DNA from: JANWJE01 sp044326545
GTDB lineage: Bacteria; Chlamydiota; Chlamydiia; Chlamydiales; Parachlamydiaceae
DNA: 64,000 nucleotides
NCBI GenBank assembly: GCA_044326545.1
Contig: JBIRBM010000003.1
Span: 62,001-126,000 of the forward strand
Direction: 5' to 3'
The notes below the pieces were generated by a model that was not told where the DNA came from, ran no database searches, and worked only from the letters and a program-made list of their open reading frames with translations. Shown here in pieces: positions 35,504-42,741 of this stretch; within the stretch, counting starts at the first letter, position 1; each line of letters starts with the position of its first letter. The position numbers and the translations under genes were made by a program.

Positions 35504-35758
35504 TAGAAGTGATTGCCAATTTGAAAACAGGTTCTTACAATTTTCGATCTCGAATTGCTTTCAAGCAAAGCCAAACAAGAAAAAATGAGAAGACAGGTTT
35601 TCATGGAGATGAACATCAGTTGTAAAGGAAATACAACCTCGAATGCAAGAGATTTATCACCTCGACTGGGCAAATTTTTCGATGAAAATTCGAAAAGAGG
35701 GCTGATGTGAAAAAAAATGCAAAATCGAGGTGAGGCAAAGAGATAATGTCAGATTGAT

Positions 35759-36163
35759 TTAGTGCTTGGGTTTTTGCGCATCGCAAGTATGATTAAAAAA
35801 ATTCCTGATTTTTGCTTCGTATTCATTCACCGCATGCTTATTTTCCATTTTCATGCGCCAACGCTCATGGTTTGCTTCAGATATTAAACGGGCCAGTTCA
35901 TCCATATTACAAGCTTTCGATCTGATGTTTTCTTTAATTTTCTCCTTAAGCACTTCCATCCAAGCCTGGTCGGCGATCTCTAAAAATTTTTTGGCATAAT
36001 CGCAAGAGCCGCTTTGAGCATGATGTCCTTGATGAGATTCCCCGCAGCTTCCTTGATGTGGTTGGCAACCACTCTCCGATTGATGGCATGGGCATGAACA
36101 GTTTTTAGGTTCAGTTTCAGAACTTTTTTCTGAACCACAAGAATAGTCTTGACAATGAGACAT
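35759..36163 (-). CDS. Cys/His-rich small protein with helical C-terminus
   Basis: The ATG at 36163 with a GAGAGG site gives 134 residues; the upstream frame to 36202 lacks a ribosome binding site. Residues 1-60 are loaded with Cys and His in CSCPCHQSESGCQPHQGSCG and GHHAQSGSCD, in a pattern suited to metal binding. Residues 60-134 are charged helices (KKFLEIADQAWMEVLKEKIKENIRSKA, NHERWRMKMENKHAVNEYEAKIRNFF). No known zinc-finger spacing fits exactly. The helical part resembles small acidic and basic helical proteins of unknown role. Function unknown; metal storage or redox-sensing are guesses. No signal peptide. Confidence 0.65.
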   Translation of the reverse strand: MSHCQDYSCGSEKSSETEPKNCSCPCHQSESGCQPHQGSCGESHQGHHAQSGSCDYAKKFLEIADQAWMEVLKEKIKENIRSKACNMDELARLISEANHERWRMKMENKHAVNEYEAKIRNFFNHTCDAQKPKH

Positions 36164-36238
36164 AAAAAACCTCTCTATAAATAGACTGATTTGAAAATGC
36201 ATGACTCATCTTTCCGTTCGTTAGATGAGCCCATGATG

Positions 36239-36260
36239 ACTAGGGTGTGTCATCATTTCA
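36239..36260. repeat. Degenerate copy of the CTAGGG-GTGTCATCA end repeat
   Basis: CTAGGGTGTGTCATCATTTC differs from the ends at 5432 and 25231 at only a few positions. No matching right end was seen within the following 250 bases. A further hairpin (CTCATCT at 36205 with AGATGAG at 36223) precedes it. The gap 36164-36498 otherwise contains only the promoter-like region of the next gene. Confidence 0.5.
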
Positions 36261-36418
36261 ATGTAGAACGGTCAAAAGAAAAATTCAATACATAATTTAC
36301 CGATCCGCGAACAGAACGTCAAAATCCTCGCTCTATTTTATGTTTTTTATTGCTATTTATATTTAAATCGTTATATGATCATCTGCTAAATAGAGAAACA
36401 TTAGCATTTTTATAAAGT

Positions 36419-36439
36419 TTGACAACATTTTTATGTTGT
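36419..36439 (+). promoter_or_regulatory. Possible -35 element with overlapping palindrome
   Basis: TTGACA at 36419-36424 is overlapped by an inverted repeat ACAACAT-TTTT-ATGTTGT (36422-36439), and TGATAA follows 17 bases later as a weak -10 candidate. It lies 60 bases before the gene at 36499. A palindrome over a -35 box is a typical repressor-site layout, but no regulator is known. Confidence 0.35.
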
Positions 36440-36498
36440 TTTGATAAAAAATCTATTCAAAATAAAATTCTGATAAAAAGACACATTAAAAGATAACT

Positions 36499-36954
36499 AT
36501 GAACTTAAATTTACAGACTATTCAAGCTTATTCATTTTCAATCATTCAAAATTATTTACCTTCGAGTTTAACACCAAAACAACAGATCATCGCTGTCTTG
36601 GCTTCTGCAGCTTTTGCTGCCCTCTCGATTGTTTTTTTGGTTTGTCGCTCGTGCGATTTCACTAAAAAAAATCAAGATGACAATGGAGTTGAATGGCAGA
36701 CTAAAGTCGAAGAAAAAATGGATAAAATTCTCGCTGCTGTTTTAGAATTGAAATCAAAAAAAACAGTTGAGAACGCATTACCAACGATAAGCGTTCAAAA
36801 TATTAAAGAAGAGATAACGAAAAACCCCTCTAAGCAGGATCTCATTTCTTCACTCAACTCACAAAACGGCTTGGGTTTCTCAGTTAAATTGAGGAGTAAA
36901 GAAGAGCGCGATGCAATTGAAAAACAAAAGCAGATCAATGGAAAAAAAAAATAG
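36499..36954 (+). CDS. Single-pass membrane protein ending at an A10 slippage site
   Basis: The protein has 151 residues as annotated. An N-terminal tail precedes one membrane helix (about 29-49, IIAVLASAAFAALSIVFLVC), then a charged helical domain with WQTKVEEKMDKILAAVLELKSK and a basic end (KLRSKEERDAIEKQKQ). The frame stops right after ten consecutive adenines (36942-36951). In the -1 frame an open frame continues for 51 codons with matching charge and helical character, so the full protein may be longer. No family recognised. Host-interaction roles are possible for a chlamydial membrane protein of this type, but this is not evidence-based. Confidence 0.6.
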   Translation: MNLNLQTIQAYSFSIIQNYLPSSLTPKQQIIAVLASAAFAALSIVFLVCRSCDFTKKNQDDNGVEWQTKVEEKMDKILAAVLELKSKKTVENALPTISVQNIKEEITKNPSKQDLISSLNSQNGLGFSVKLRSKEERDAIEKQKQINGKKK

Positions 36955-37106
36955 CAATTCCATATACCCCATCGAAAAAAGAATCAATCCGTGAAAGGTT
37001 GGAAAAAAATTGTGCTCAAAGACGTCCTCATATCAAACAAGAGACGCCAGAAAATAAACGTCAAAGCGCTCCATTTTCTCCATTTTCTCCATTTTCTCCG
37101 TTTTAA
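36951..37106 (+). other. Frameshifted C-terminal extension of the preceding gene
   Basis: If one extra A is read at the A10 run, translation continues IAIPYTPSKKESIRERLEKN, then a basic stretch and QETPENKRQSAPF, ending in three SPF repeats encoded by a 9-base tandem repeat, and stops at 37106. The extension lacks its own start codon and ribosome binding site. It could be reached by transcriptional slippage, belong to an A11 allele (phase variation), or reflect a sequencing error or pseudogene. Confidence 0.6.
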
Positions 37107-37154
37107 TCATGCACAACTAGTTCAAATGCTCACTTTTTGAGCTTTTTGTGCTCA

Positions 37155-37895
37155 TCATTCTTTGCGACGTTTCACCCAATAATCCTCTCCATAGTCAAAT
37201 GTTAGTTGCTTTCCTTTTGGGATAAATTGATTGGCAATAAAAATCAGGTGGAGAATCCCTCGATTTAGCATCCATAATGGCTGCAAGTTGGGTTGTTCAC
37301 TATGATTAATAAAACGGGCGAGATTTCCCTCCTTTAGAGCATCTATCACAACATAATTTGTCGACCAAAATTTCGTTGGATAATGAAAACAATAGTCATT
37401 CAATTTCGGTTTTTTTTTATCGATCTTTCTCACAATTCCCGTATACTCTCCTATGAAAGAGTGCTTCGCAATATCTTGAGCGGTGAACAACCCATAACAT
37501 AAAACAGGGTTGATCCAAGCCACATAGCAATGGGCAAAAGCGTTGTGCAATATTTTTTCCTCATAGCTAGCCTCACATTGGCTCCGCCCCCCTAACAACC
37601 ATTCGAAGCGAAAAAAGTAAGGGCAATTTTCAATCACTTCTTGCAAAAATGCATAAGAGTGAAAAGTTAAAGAAGAACGGAAAGTCAAATGAAATTGTTT
37701 TTCAAATTGTTCAAGATTAAGAAGAGAAGATGAGGGGGCGTCTTTAAGGAAAACGAGAAATGTTTTGTCCAATATCGCAAAATTGAACATTTCCTCCGGT
37801 TGACGCCCACCCAATAACCTCTCCAGTTCAAGAGAGGTAAAACCATAACGATCAGTTTGATCTGCCTTAGAGAATAGAGGAAATGGCCACATCAT
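37155..37895 (-). CDS. SET-domain protein methyltransferase-like
   Basis: This 246-residue protein has a C-terminal SET domain (about 133-242): YGLFTAQDIAKHSFIGEYTG, a substrate/SAM segment LARFINHSEQPN (197-203, NHS present but Cys replaced by Glu), and LTFDYGEDYW, the catalytic-Tyr signature. The first 130 residues are not recognised. Chlamydial SET proteins such as Nue (CT737) are type III effectors that methylate histones; Legionella RomA/LegAS4 act similarly. This protein has no signal peptide, consistent with a type III rather than Sec route. It is divergent from an ABC-F gene across a region containing a G8 tract. Confidence 0.88.
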   Translation of the reverse strand: MMWPFPLFSKADQTDRYGFTSLELERLLGGRQPEEMFNFAILDKTFLVFLKDAPSSSLLNLEQFEKQFHLTFRSSLTFHSYAFLQEVIENCPYFFRFEWLLGGRSQCEASYEEKILHNAFAHCYVAWINPVLCYGLFTAQDIAKHSFIGEYTGIVRKIDKKKPKLNDYCFHYPTKFWSTNYVVIDALKEGNLARFINHSEQPNLQPLWMLNRGILHLIFIANQFIPKGKQLTFDYGEDYWVKRRKE

Positions 37896-37938
37896 CTTTA
37901 TTTCCTTAGAACCTGTTGAAAATTGCTAAATTAAGAGA

Positions 37939-37946
37939 GGGGGGGG
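37939..37946. promoter_or_regulatory. G8 tract in a divergent promoter region
   Basis: Eight consecutive G lie between the SET gene (-) and the ABC-F gene (+), 44 bases upstream of the SET start. Homopolymeric G tracts are known slippage sites for phase variation in chlamydial pmp genes, there inside coding regions. Here it would change promoter spacing. Confidence 0.35.
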
Positions 37947-38015
37947 ATTTTGTTTTATTTTTAATTTAATTTACCATATGATTCCTATATTTAATTTATA
38001 GATATTCAGCATCAT

Positions 38016-39818
38016 ATGTCTCTTATTAGTTGTCAATTACTTAGCAAATCCTACGGAAGCCGTCTTCTTTTTAAAAAACTCTCTTTTGGTGTTTTTTCAG
38101 GGGATAAGATCGGTTTGATTGGACCTAATGGATCGGGAAAATCGACTCTTTTAAAAATTTTGGCGAATCTTGAGATGCCTGATGAAGGATGCGTTGTTCG
38201 CAACCGATCGACTCGCGTTGGATATATTCCTCAAGAAACCCATTTCCCTCATCAATCTATCCAAGAGGTTATGCTAAATGCTTTAGATGATGATATTCAC
38301 CAGTCAATCGAATATAAACACACCCAGATTGCAATCGTTTTAAGTAAAATGGGGTTTGCTGATCCATCTTCTCTTGCCTCGTCTCTTTCCGGGGGATGGA
38401 AAAAAAGATTAGCTTTGGCTGTAGAGCTTGTTCGCTCCCCTGATATTTTGCTTTTAGATGAGCCAACAAATCATCTGGATTTAGAAGGAGTCGTGTGGTT
38501 AGAAAAATTCCTAACAAGCGCCTCCTTCGCCTATATCGTGATCAGTCATGACCGCTATTTTTTAGAAAATACCACAACGCGAGTGATGGAGCTAGATAAA
38601 AGCTATCCCAAGGGACTTTTCGCTGCGGATGGTGCGTATAGTCAATTTCTTCAAAAACGGGAAGAATTCTTAAGTGGTCAAATGCAACAAGAGCGGTCAT
38701 TAAATTCAAAAGTCCGCCGTGAAGTTGAGTGGTTAAAACAAAATCCAAAAGCAAGGACAACCAAATCAAGTTCTCGTATTCAAGAAGCTGAAAGATTAAT
38801 CGGAGAATTAAAAGAACTCAAGGGGCGCAATCAAACAAGCAAGAGTCAAATTGATTTTTCTTCATCCAAGCGAGAATCTCAAAAGCTCCTTGTTGCAACA
38901 AACCTTGCGATGTCGATGGGGAATCACCTCCTCTTTTCCGGTGTTGATTTAATCCTTTCTCCAGGAATCCGCTTAGGAATCGTGGGAATGAATGGGAGTG
39001 GAAAAACAACGTTATTAAGACTGTTGGCGGGAGAGCTATCTCCGGATAAAGGGACGATTAAGTGTGCAGATGGAGTTAAAATTGTTTATTTTGATCAACA
39101 TCGAGCCCAACTCCCCCCTGATATTTCATTAAGGCGAGCCTTATCCCCCCAAGGGGATACCGTCTATTACCGCAATCAATCGATTCACGTTAATTCTTGG
39201 TGCCGCAGGTTTTTATTTTCCCCTGACCGTCTAGACCTTCCTTTTGGCCATTTATCGGGTGGAGAAAAAGCACGTGTCCATATTGCACGGTTGATGTTAG
39301 AGCCGGCAGATATTTTGTTATTAGATGAACCAACCAACGATCTCGATATTCCTACATTAGAGGTTTTAGAGAATAGTTTGCAGGAATTTCCAGGAGCCAT
39401 CGTCCTGATTTCGCATGATCGCTACATGCTTGATCAAATCTCGACTGTTATTTTAGGGCTTGGCACTCAGAGCGATACAGAGCTTTTTGCCGATTATCGC
39501 CAATGGGAACACTATCAAATGAATCAAAATCAAGAAGAGAAATCCAAAGAAAAAAATCAAGAAAAATCAGTTAATCCAAAAGCGTCAAGCGATCGCTCAA
39601 GGAAAATGAGCTATTCTGAAAAAAAAGAGTGGGAGCAAATCGAAGGAAAAATTGTCACCCTGGAAAACGAGATTGAATCGCTTCACCTTTTGATTGAAGA
39701 CCCTTCTATCGCAAATCAACCGGATAAATTGCAAGAAGCCTGCCAAAAGCTAAATACGAAACAACAAGCATTAGAGACACTTTTTCATCGATGGCAGGAA
39801 CTTGAGTTAAAACTCTAA
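38016..39818 (+). CDS. ABC-F family ATPase (Uup-like)
   Basis: This 600-residue soluble protein has two ABC cassettes and no membrane segments. Cassette 1: GPNGSGKSTLLKIL, LSGGWKKRLALAVEL, ILLLDEPTNHLDLEG. Cassette 2: GMNGSGKTTLLRLLAGE, LSGGEKARVHIARLM, ILLLDEPTNDLDIPTLE. The linker (about 200-290) is the charged P-site-interaction motif region, and a coiled-coil tail (about 505-600) resembles the C-terminal domain of Uup. ABC-F proteins act on ribosomes or, for Uup, on branched DNA intermediates or stalled ribosomes. It precedes prfC by 23 bases, which favours a translation role. Confidence 0.93.
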   Translation: MSLISCQLLSKSYGSRLLFKKLSFGVFSGDKIGLIGPNGSGKSTLLKILANLEMPDEGCVVRNRSTRVGYIPQETHFPHQSIQEVMLNALDDDIHQSIEYKHTQIAIVLSKMGFADPSSLASSLSGGWKKRLALAVELVRSPDILLLDEPTNHLDLEGVVWLEKFLTSASFAYIVISHDRYFLENTTTRVMELDKSYPKGLFAADGAYSQFLQKREEFLSGQMQQERSLNSKVRREVEWLKQNPKARTTKSSSRIQEAERLIGELKELKGRNQTSKSQIDFSSSKRESQKLLVATNLAMSMGNHLLFSGVDLILSPGIRLGIVGMNGSGKTTLLRLLAGELSPDKGTIKCADGVKIVYFDQHRAQLPPDISLRRALSPQGDTVYYRNQSIHVNSWCRRFLFSPDRLDLPFGHLSGGEKARVHIARLMLEPADILLLDEPTNDLDIPTLEVLENSLQEFPGAIVLISHDRYMLDQISTVILGLGTQSDTELFADYRQWEHYQMNQNQEEKSKEKNQEKSVNPKASSDRSRKMSYSEKKEWEQIEGKIVTLENEIESLHLLIEDPSIANQPDKLQEACQKLNTKQQALETLFHRWQELELKL

Positions 39819-39841
39819 ATTAATTTAGGAATTGAAAATTT

Positions 39842-41443
39842 ATGTCACTTCAAGAAGAGCACCACATTAAAGAGGCTTGTGCCAAGAGAAGAACTTTTGC
39901 CATTATCAGCCACCCCGATGCGGGAAAAACAACCCTGACAGAAAAACTCCTCCTCTACTCAGGGATGATCCATACAGCGGGAATGGTGCGGGGAAGGAAA
40001 GGAAGAAAGGCGGCTGCCTCTGACTGGATGGCCATGGAGCAAGAACGTGGAATTTCGATTACAGCCTCTGCGATGCAATTTACCTATAAAGAGACCATTA
40101 TCAATGTCCTGGATACCCCGGGACACGAAGATTTTTCTGAAGACACTTACAGAACCCTTACCGCTGCAGATTGCGCTATCATGGTCATTGATGCTGCAAA
40201 AGGCGTTGAGAAACAAACACGTAAATTATTCGAAGTGTGCCGCCTTCGAAAGATTCCGGTGTTGACATTTATCAATAAAATGGACATGCCCGGGCGAGAA
40301 CCTTTAGATCTAATGAATGAAGTAGAAGAAGTTTTGCAAATCCATTCGACGGCTCTTAATTGGCCAATAGGAACCGGCAAAGAATTTGTTGGAGTTGTTG
40401 ACCGTCAAACTTACGAATGTCTGTTTTTCACAAAAACGGCAGCAGGCGGAGCTCAAAAAGCATTAGTGACAAAGCTTGCTTTAACAGACCCCGAAGTGGA
40501 AGAGCGACTAGGGGTGGAGCGATACCAAGAGCTATTATTGGAACTTGAACTTCTTAAAGCTGCCGGAAATGAATTTTCTCATGAAAATTTTCTTGCGGGG
40601 CAAGTGACCCCTATTTTTTTCGCATCAGCGCTAACAAATTTTGGTGTAGAGCCATTCTTTGATGCTTTCATCAACCTCGCCCCCTCTCCTCACTCACGTT
40701 TAGCAGACAAGTTGAATGGAAATGAAACGACAATTGAAATAGACGCTCCGTTTAGTGCCTATGTTTTTAAGTTACAAGCAAATATGGATCGTCGACATCG
40801 CGATAGCATGGCATTTTTACGCATTTGTTCAGGGCGATTTGAGCGGGATTTATCAGTGAAACATCACCGTCTAGGGCGAGAAATCCGTCTATCTAGACCA
40901 CATGGAATGGTTGCCGGAGAAAGAACCACCGTTGATTATGCGTATGCCGGAGACATCATAGGGGTGATCAATCCTGGAGTTTTCTCAATCGGAGATTCCA
41001 TTTCCTTGACTGGTGGGTTTAATTTTAAACCTCTTCCACAGTTTCAACCCGAAATTTTTGCACGTGTTTATCCTAAAGACATTGGAAAAAGAAAATCATT
41101 TGATAAAGGGGTTCTTCAATTAACAGACGAAGGAGCCATTCAATTGCTTCGCCCTTATGACTTAAGTGGTGACTTCATCTTTGCAGCTGTTGGCCAACTT
41201 CAATTTGAAGTGATGCAGTATCGTTTAAAAGATGAGTATGGAGTTGAAACATTAATCACTCCCCTTCCTTACCAATGCAGTGCTTGGCTGTTGGGTGACT
41301 TCCATACATTTAAAAAAACAACAACAGCTCTCATTGTCAGAGATAGGCTTGAACGGCCGATTGTTTTATTTGGAGAGCCGTGGGAAAAGCAATATGCAAT
41401 TAAACAAAATCCTGAGCATCAATTAGTTGACATTTTATCTTAA
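39842..41443 (+). CDS. prfC: Peptide chain release factor 3
   Basis: This 533-residue translational GTPase has G1 SHPDAGKTTLTEKLL, the RF3-specific insert GMVRGRKGRKAAASDWMAMEQERGISIT, G3 DTPGHEDFSEDTYRTL and G4 FINKMDMPGREP. The C-terminal half (GDFIFAAVGQLQFEVMQYRLKDEYGVE) is diagnostic of RF3 rather than EF-G or LepA. RF3 recycles RF1/RF2 from terminating ribosomes. It follows an ABC-F gene with a 23-base gap and is probably in the same transcript. Confidence 0.97.
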   Translation: MSLQEEHHIKEACAKRRTFAIISHPDAGKTTLTEKLLLYSGMIHTAGMVRGRKGRKAAASDWMAMEQERGISITASAMQFTYKETIINVLDTPGHEDFSEDTYRTLTAADCAIMVIDAAKGVEKQTRKLFEVCRLRKIPVLTFINKMDMPGREPLDLMNEVEEVLQIHSTALNWPIGTGKEFVGVVDRQTYECLFFTKTAAGGAQKALVTKLALTDPEVEERLGVERYQELLLELELLKAAGNEFSHENFLAGQVTPIFFASALTNFGVEPFFDAFINLAPSPHSRLADKLNGNETTIEIDAPFSAYVFKLQANMDRRHRDSMAFLRICSGRFERDLSVKHHRLGREIRLSRPHGMVAGERTTVDYAYAGDIIGVINPGVFSIGDSISLTGGFNFKPLPQFQPEIFARVYPKDIGKRKSFDKGVLQLTDEGAIQLLRPYDLSGDFIFAAVGQLQFEVMQYRLKDEYGVETLITPLPYQCSAWLLGDFHTFKKTTTALIVRDRLERPIVLFGEPWEKQYAIKQNPEHQLVDILS

Positions 41444-41472
41444 AGCACCAAGAGCATAAGATGAGTGCTAAA

Positions 41473-42042
41473 CTATTTTTCTGGCGATTCCTTGAGCTGT
41501 TGGCCTCCCAAAAAAGCCGTTTTAACTTGATAAAGATAAATCGGAGTTTTGTACAGATCATCAGACCTTATCATGTTCAGAGGCTTCCAATCAGGAATTG
41601 CGAACGTGTGACTCAAGACATAAGAGTCAGGATTCAATTCGTTTTCAAATTTTATCTTTAATTTTTCCATGGCACCAGGATAGAGATAACAGACAACAAG
41701 CGAAAAACGACTTAAAGAGATCTGAAAAAAGTCTTGGCGCAAAATGATGAGATGAGAAACCCCCAAAACAGTTGCGATGATCTTAGATACGAGGTAAGGA
41801 AACGGAGATATTTCAAATCCCGTGACTTGACATCGAGGAAAATGACGAGCTAAAGGGAGCAAAACAGTTCCCCATCCCGACCCCAGCTCTGCAATTTCTC
41901 CTTTTATCATTTCCGGAAGCATATTGAATAAGTCAATCAAAACCTTTTGAGAAGTCGGTGTTGGAGTGATGGAATACCGAAAAGAATAAATCAACATATT
42001 GACACATAACAAGATGCAGATAAGAAAAAAAATCCAATCCAA
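41473..42042 (-). CDS. Membrane-anchored class I SAM-dependent methyltransferase
   Basis: The protein has 189 residues. One N-terminal helix (WIFFLICILLCVNMLIYSF) is followed by a SAM-binding Rossmann fold: IAELGSGWGTVLLPLARHFP (motif I), VTGFEISPFPYLVSKI (acidic ribose-binding residue) and FSLVVCYLYPGAMEKL. Membrane-tethered methyltransferases of this size often act on lipids, quinones or membrane proteins; the substrate cannot be deduced. It is convergent with prfC and 30 bases from its end. Confidence 0.8.
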   Translation of the reverse strand: MDWIFFLICILLCVNMLIYSFRYSITPTPTSQKVLIDLFNMLPEMIKGEIAELGSGWGTVLLPLARHFPRCQVTGFEISPFPYLVSKIIATVLGVSHLIILRQDFFQISLSRFSLVVCYLYPGAMEKLKIKFENELNPDSYVLSHTFAIPDWKPLNMIRSDDLYKTPIYLYQVKTAFLGGQQLKESPEK

Positions 42043-42120
42043 ATTTTTTCATTCCTTTGGGTGTGATAAAGTCCATGGATTAATTGTCGTAAATGCAATG
42101 ATGGAACACGTCTATTTGTG

Positions 42121-42154
42121 CCGTACGCACCAACATCGCTGATGGTACGTACGG
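42121..42154. repeat. Hairpin in intergenic region
   Basis: CCGTACG at 42121-42127 pairs with CGTACGG at 42148-42154, and an inner ACCA/TGGT adds four pairs around a single mismatch. A GTTTTT run follows 13 bases later on the + strand. It may terminate read-through or fold in the 5' region of the methyltransferase mRNA. Confidence 0.4.
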
Positions 42155-42232
42155 ATTCAATTCATGTTTTTGAGGCTGATAAGGTTCTAAGACCTAAAAG
42201 CTGAACGATCGTGATTCAATCTATCATGCCAC

Positions 42233-42484
42233 TCATGATTCATCATCATCTTCTTCTTCTTCAAAGCTGCTGTCATCGTCATCCTCTTCACTCTCATCAT
42301 CAAAGTCATCATCATCATCATCATCATCATCTTCGTTTTCGTCTTCGTCTTCGTCTTCCTCTTCATCATCGGGATCTTCTGCATCAAATATCGAGAGAAT
42401 TGGATATTCTTTCAAAGAAGATTCAACGCTCGTCAAAGAGAGACAAAAAAATCTTCTATTTTCATTTTCCAGCTTTTTTAACAT
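42233..42484 (-). CDS. Small protein with extremely acidic Asp/Glu tail
   Basis: The protein has 83 residues with an AAAGGGG ribosome binding site. Residues 1-35 are ordinary (ENRRFFCLSLTSVESSLKEY). Residues 36-83 are nearly only Asp and Glu with a few Ser/Phe/Asn, encoded by GAT/GAA/GAG triplet repeats including seven or more ATC-type repeats on the + strand. Such tails bind basic proteins or metals (histone chaperones, DNA mimics). Chlamydiae use histone-like Hc1/Hc2, so a chaperone for basic DNA-binding proteins is conceivable but unproven. Triplet-repeat length changes would keep frame. Confidence 0.6.
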   Translation of the reverse strand: MLKKLENENRRFFCLSLTSVESSLKEYPILSIFDAEDPDDEEEDEDEDENEDDDDDDDDDFDDESEEDDDDSSFEEEEDDDES

Positions 42485-42604
42485 GTTTGACCCCTTTGTT
42501 AACGATTTTCATCGCATCAGCAGTGATTCATCTACTCATTGAAAAACAGTGATTGATTTTAAATTTAAACCCATTCATACGGCTATCGTAATATAAAAAT
42601 CTAT

Positions 42605-42634
42605 TTGCAACAATCTAAAAAACCAGTGTAAGAT
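42605..42634 (+). promoter_or_regulatory. Promoter candidate for the OprM-like gene
   Basis: TTGCAA (42605-42610), an 18-base spacer and TAAGAT (42629-42634). Transcription would begin near 42641, about 100 bases before the probable start codon. The same -10 sequence occurs in the promoter candidate at 44538. Confidence 0.45.
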
Positions 42635-42741
42635 GCGACCTTTAACAAGAGAAAGCGGAGATAAAAATCGTGTAGGGGTTGTCATTTCCGGGCAACTCTG
42701 TTAGAGTTCCTGTTAATCATGCAAAGGAAAAACATCAACTC

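Noticed and set aside
42043..42232. Possible tRNA in the intergenic hairpin near 42121
   Set aside because: No cloverleaf, no T-loop GTTCRA motif and no acceptor stem pairing.
42187..42552. His-rich and Met-rich frames over the acidic gene
   Set aside because: They are the other frames of a GAT/GAA triplet repeat; only the minus-strand 42233-42484 frame has a ribosome binding site.
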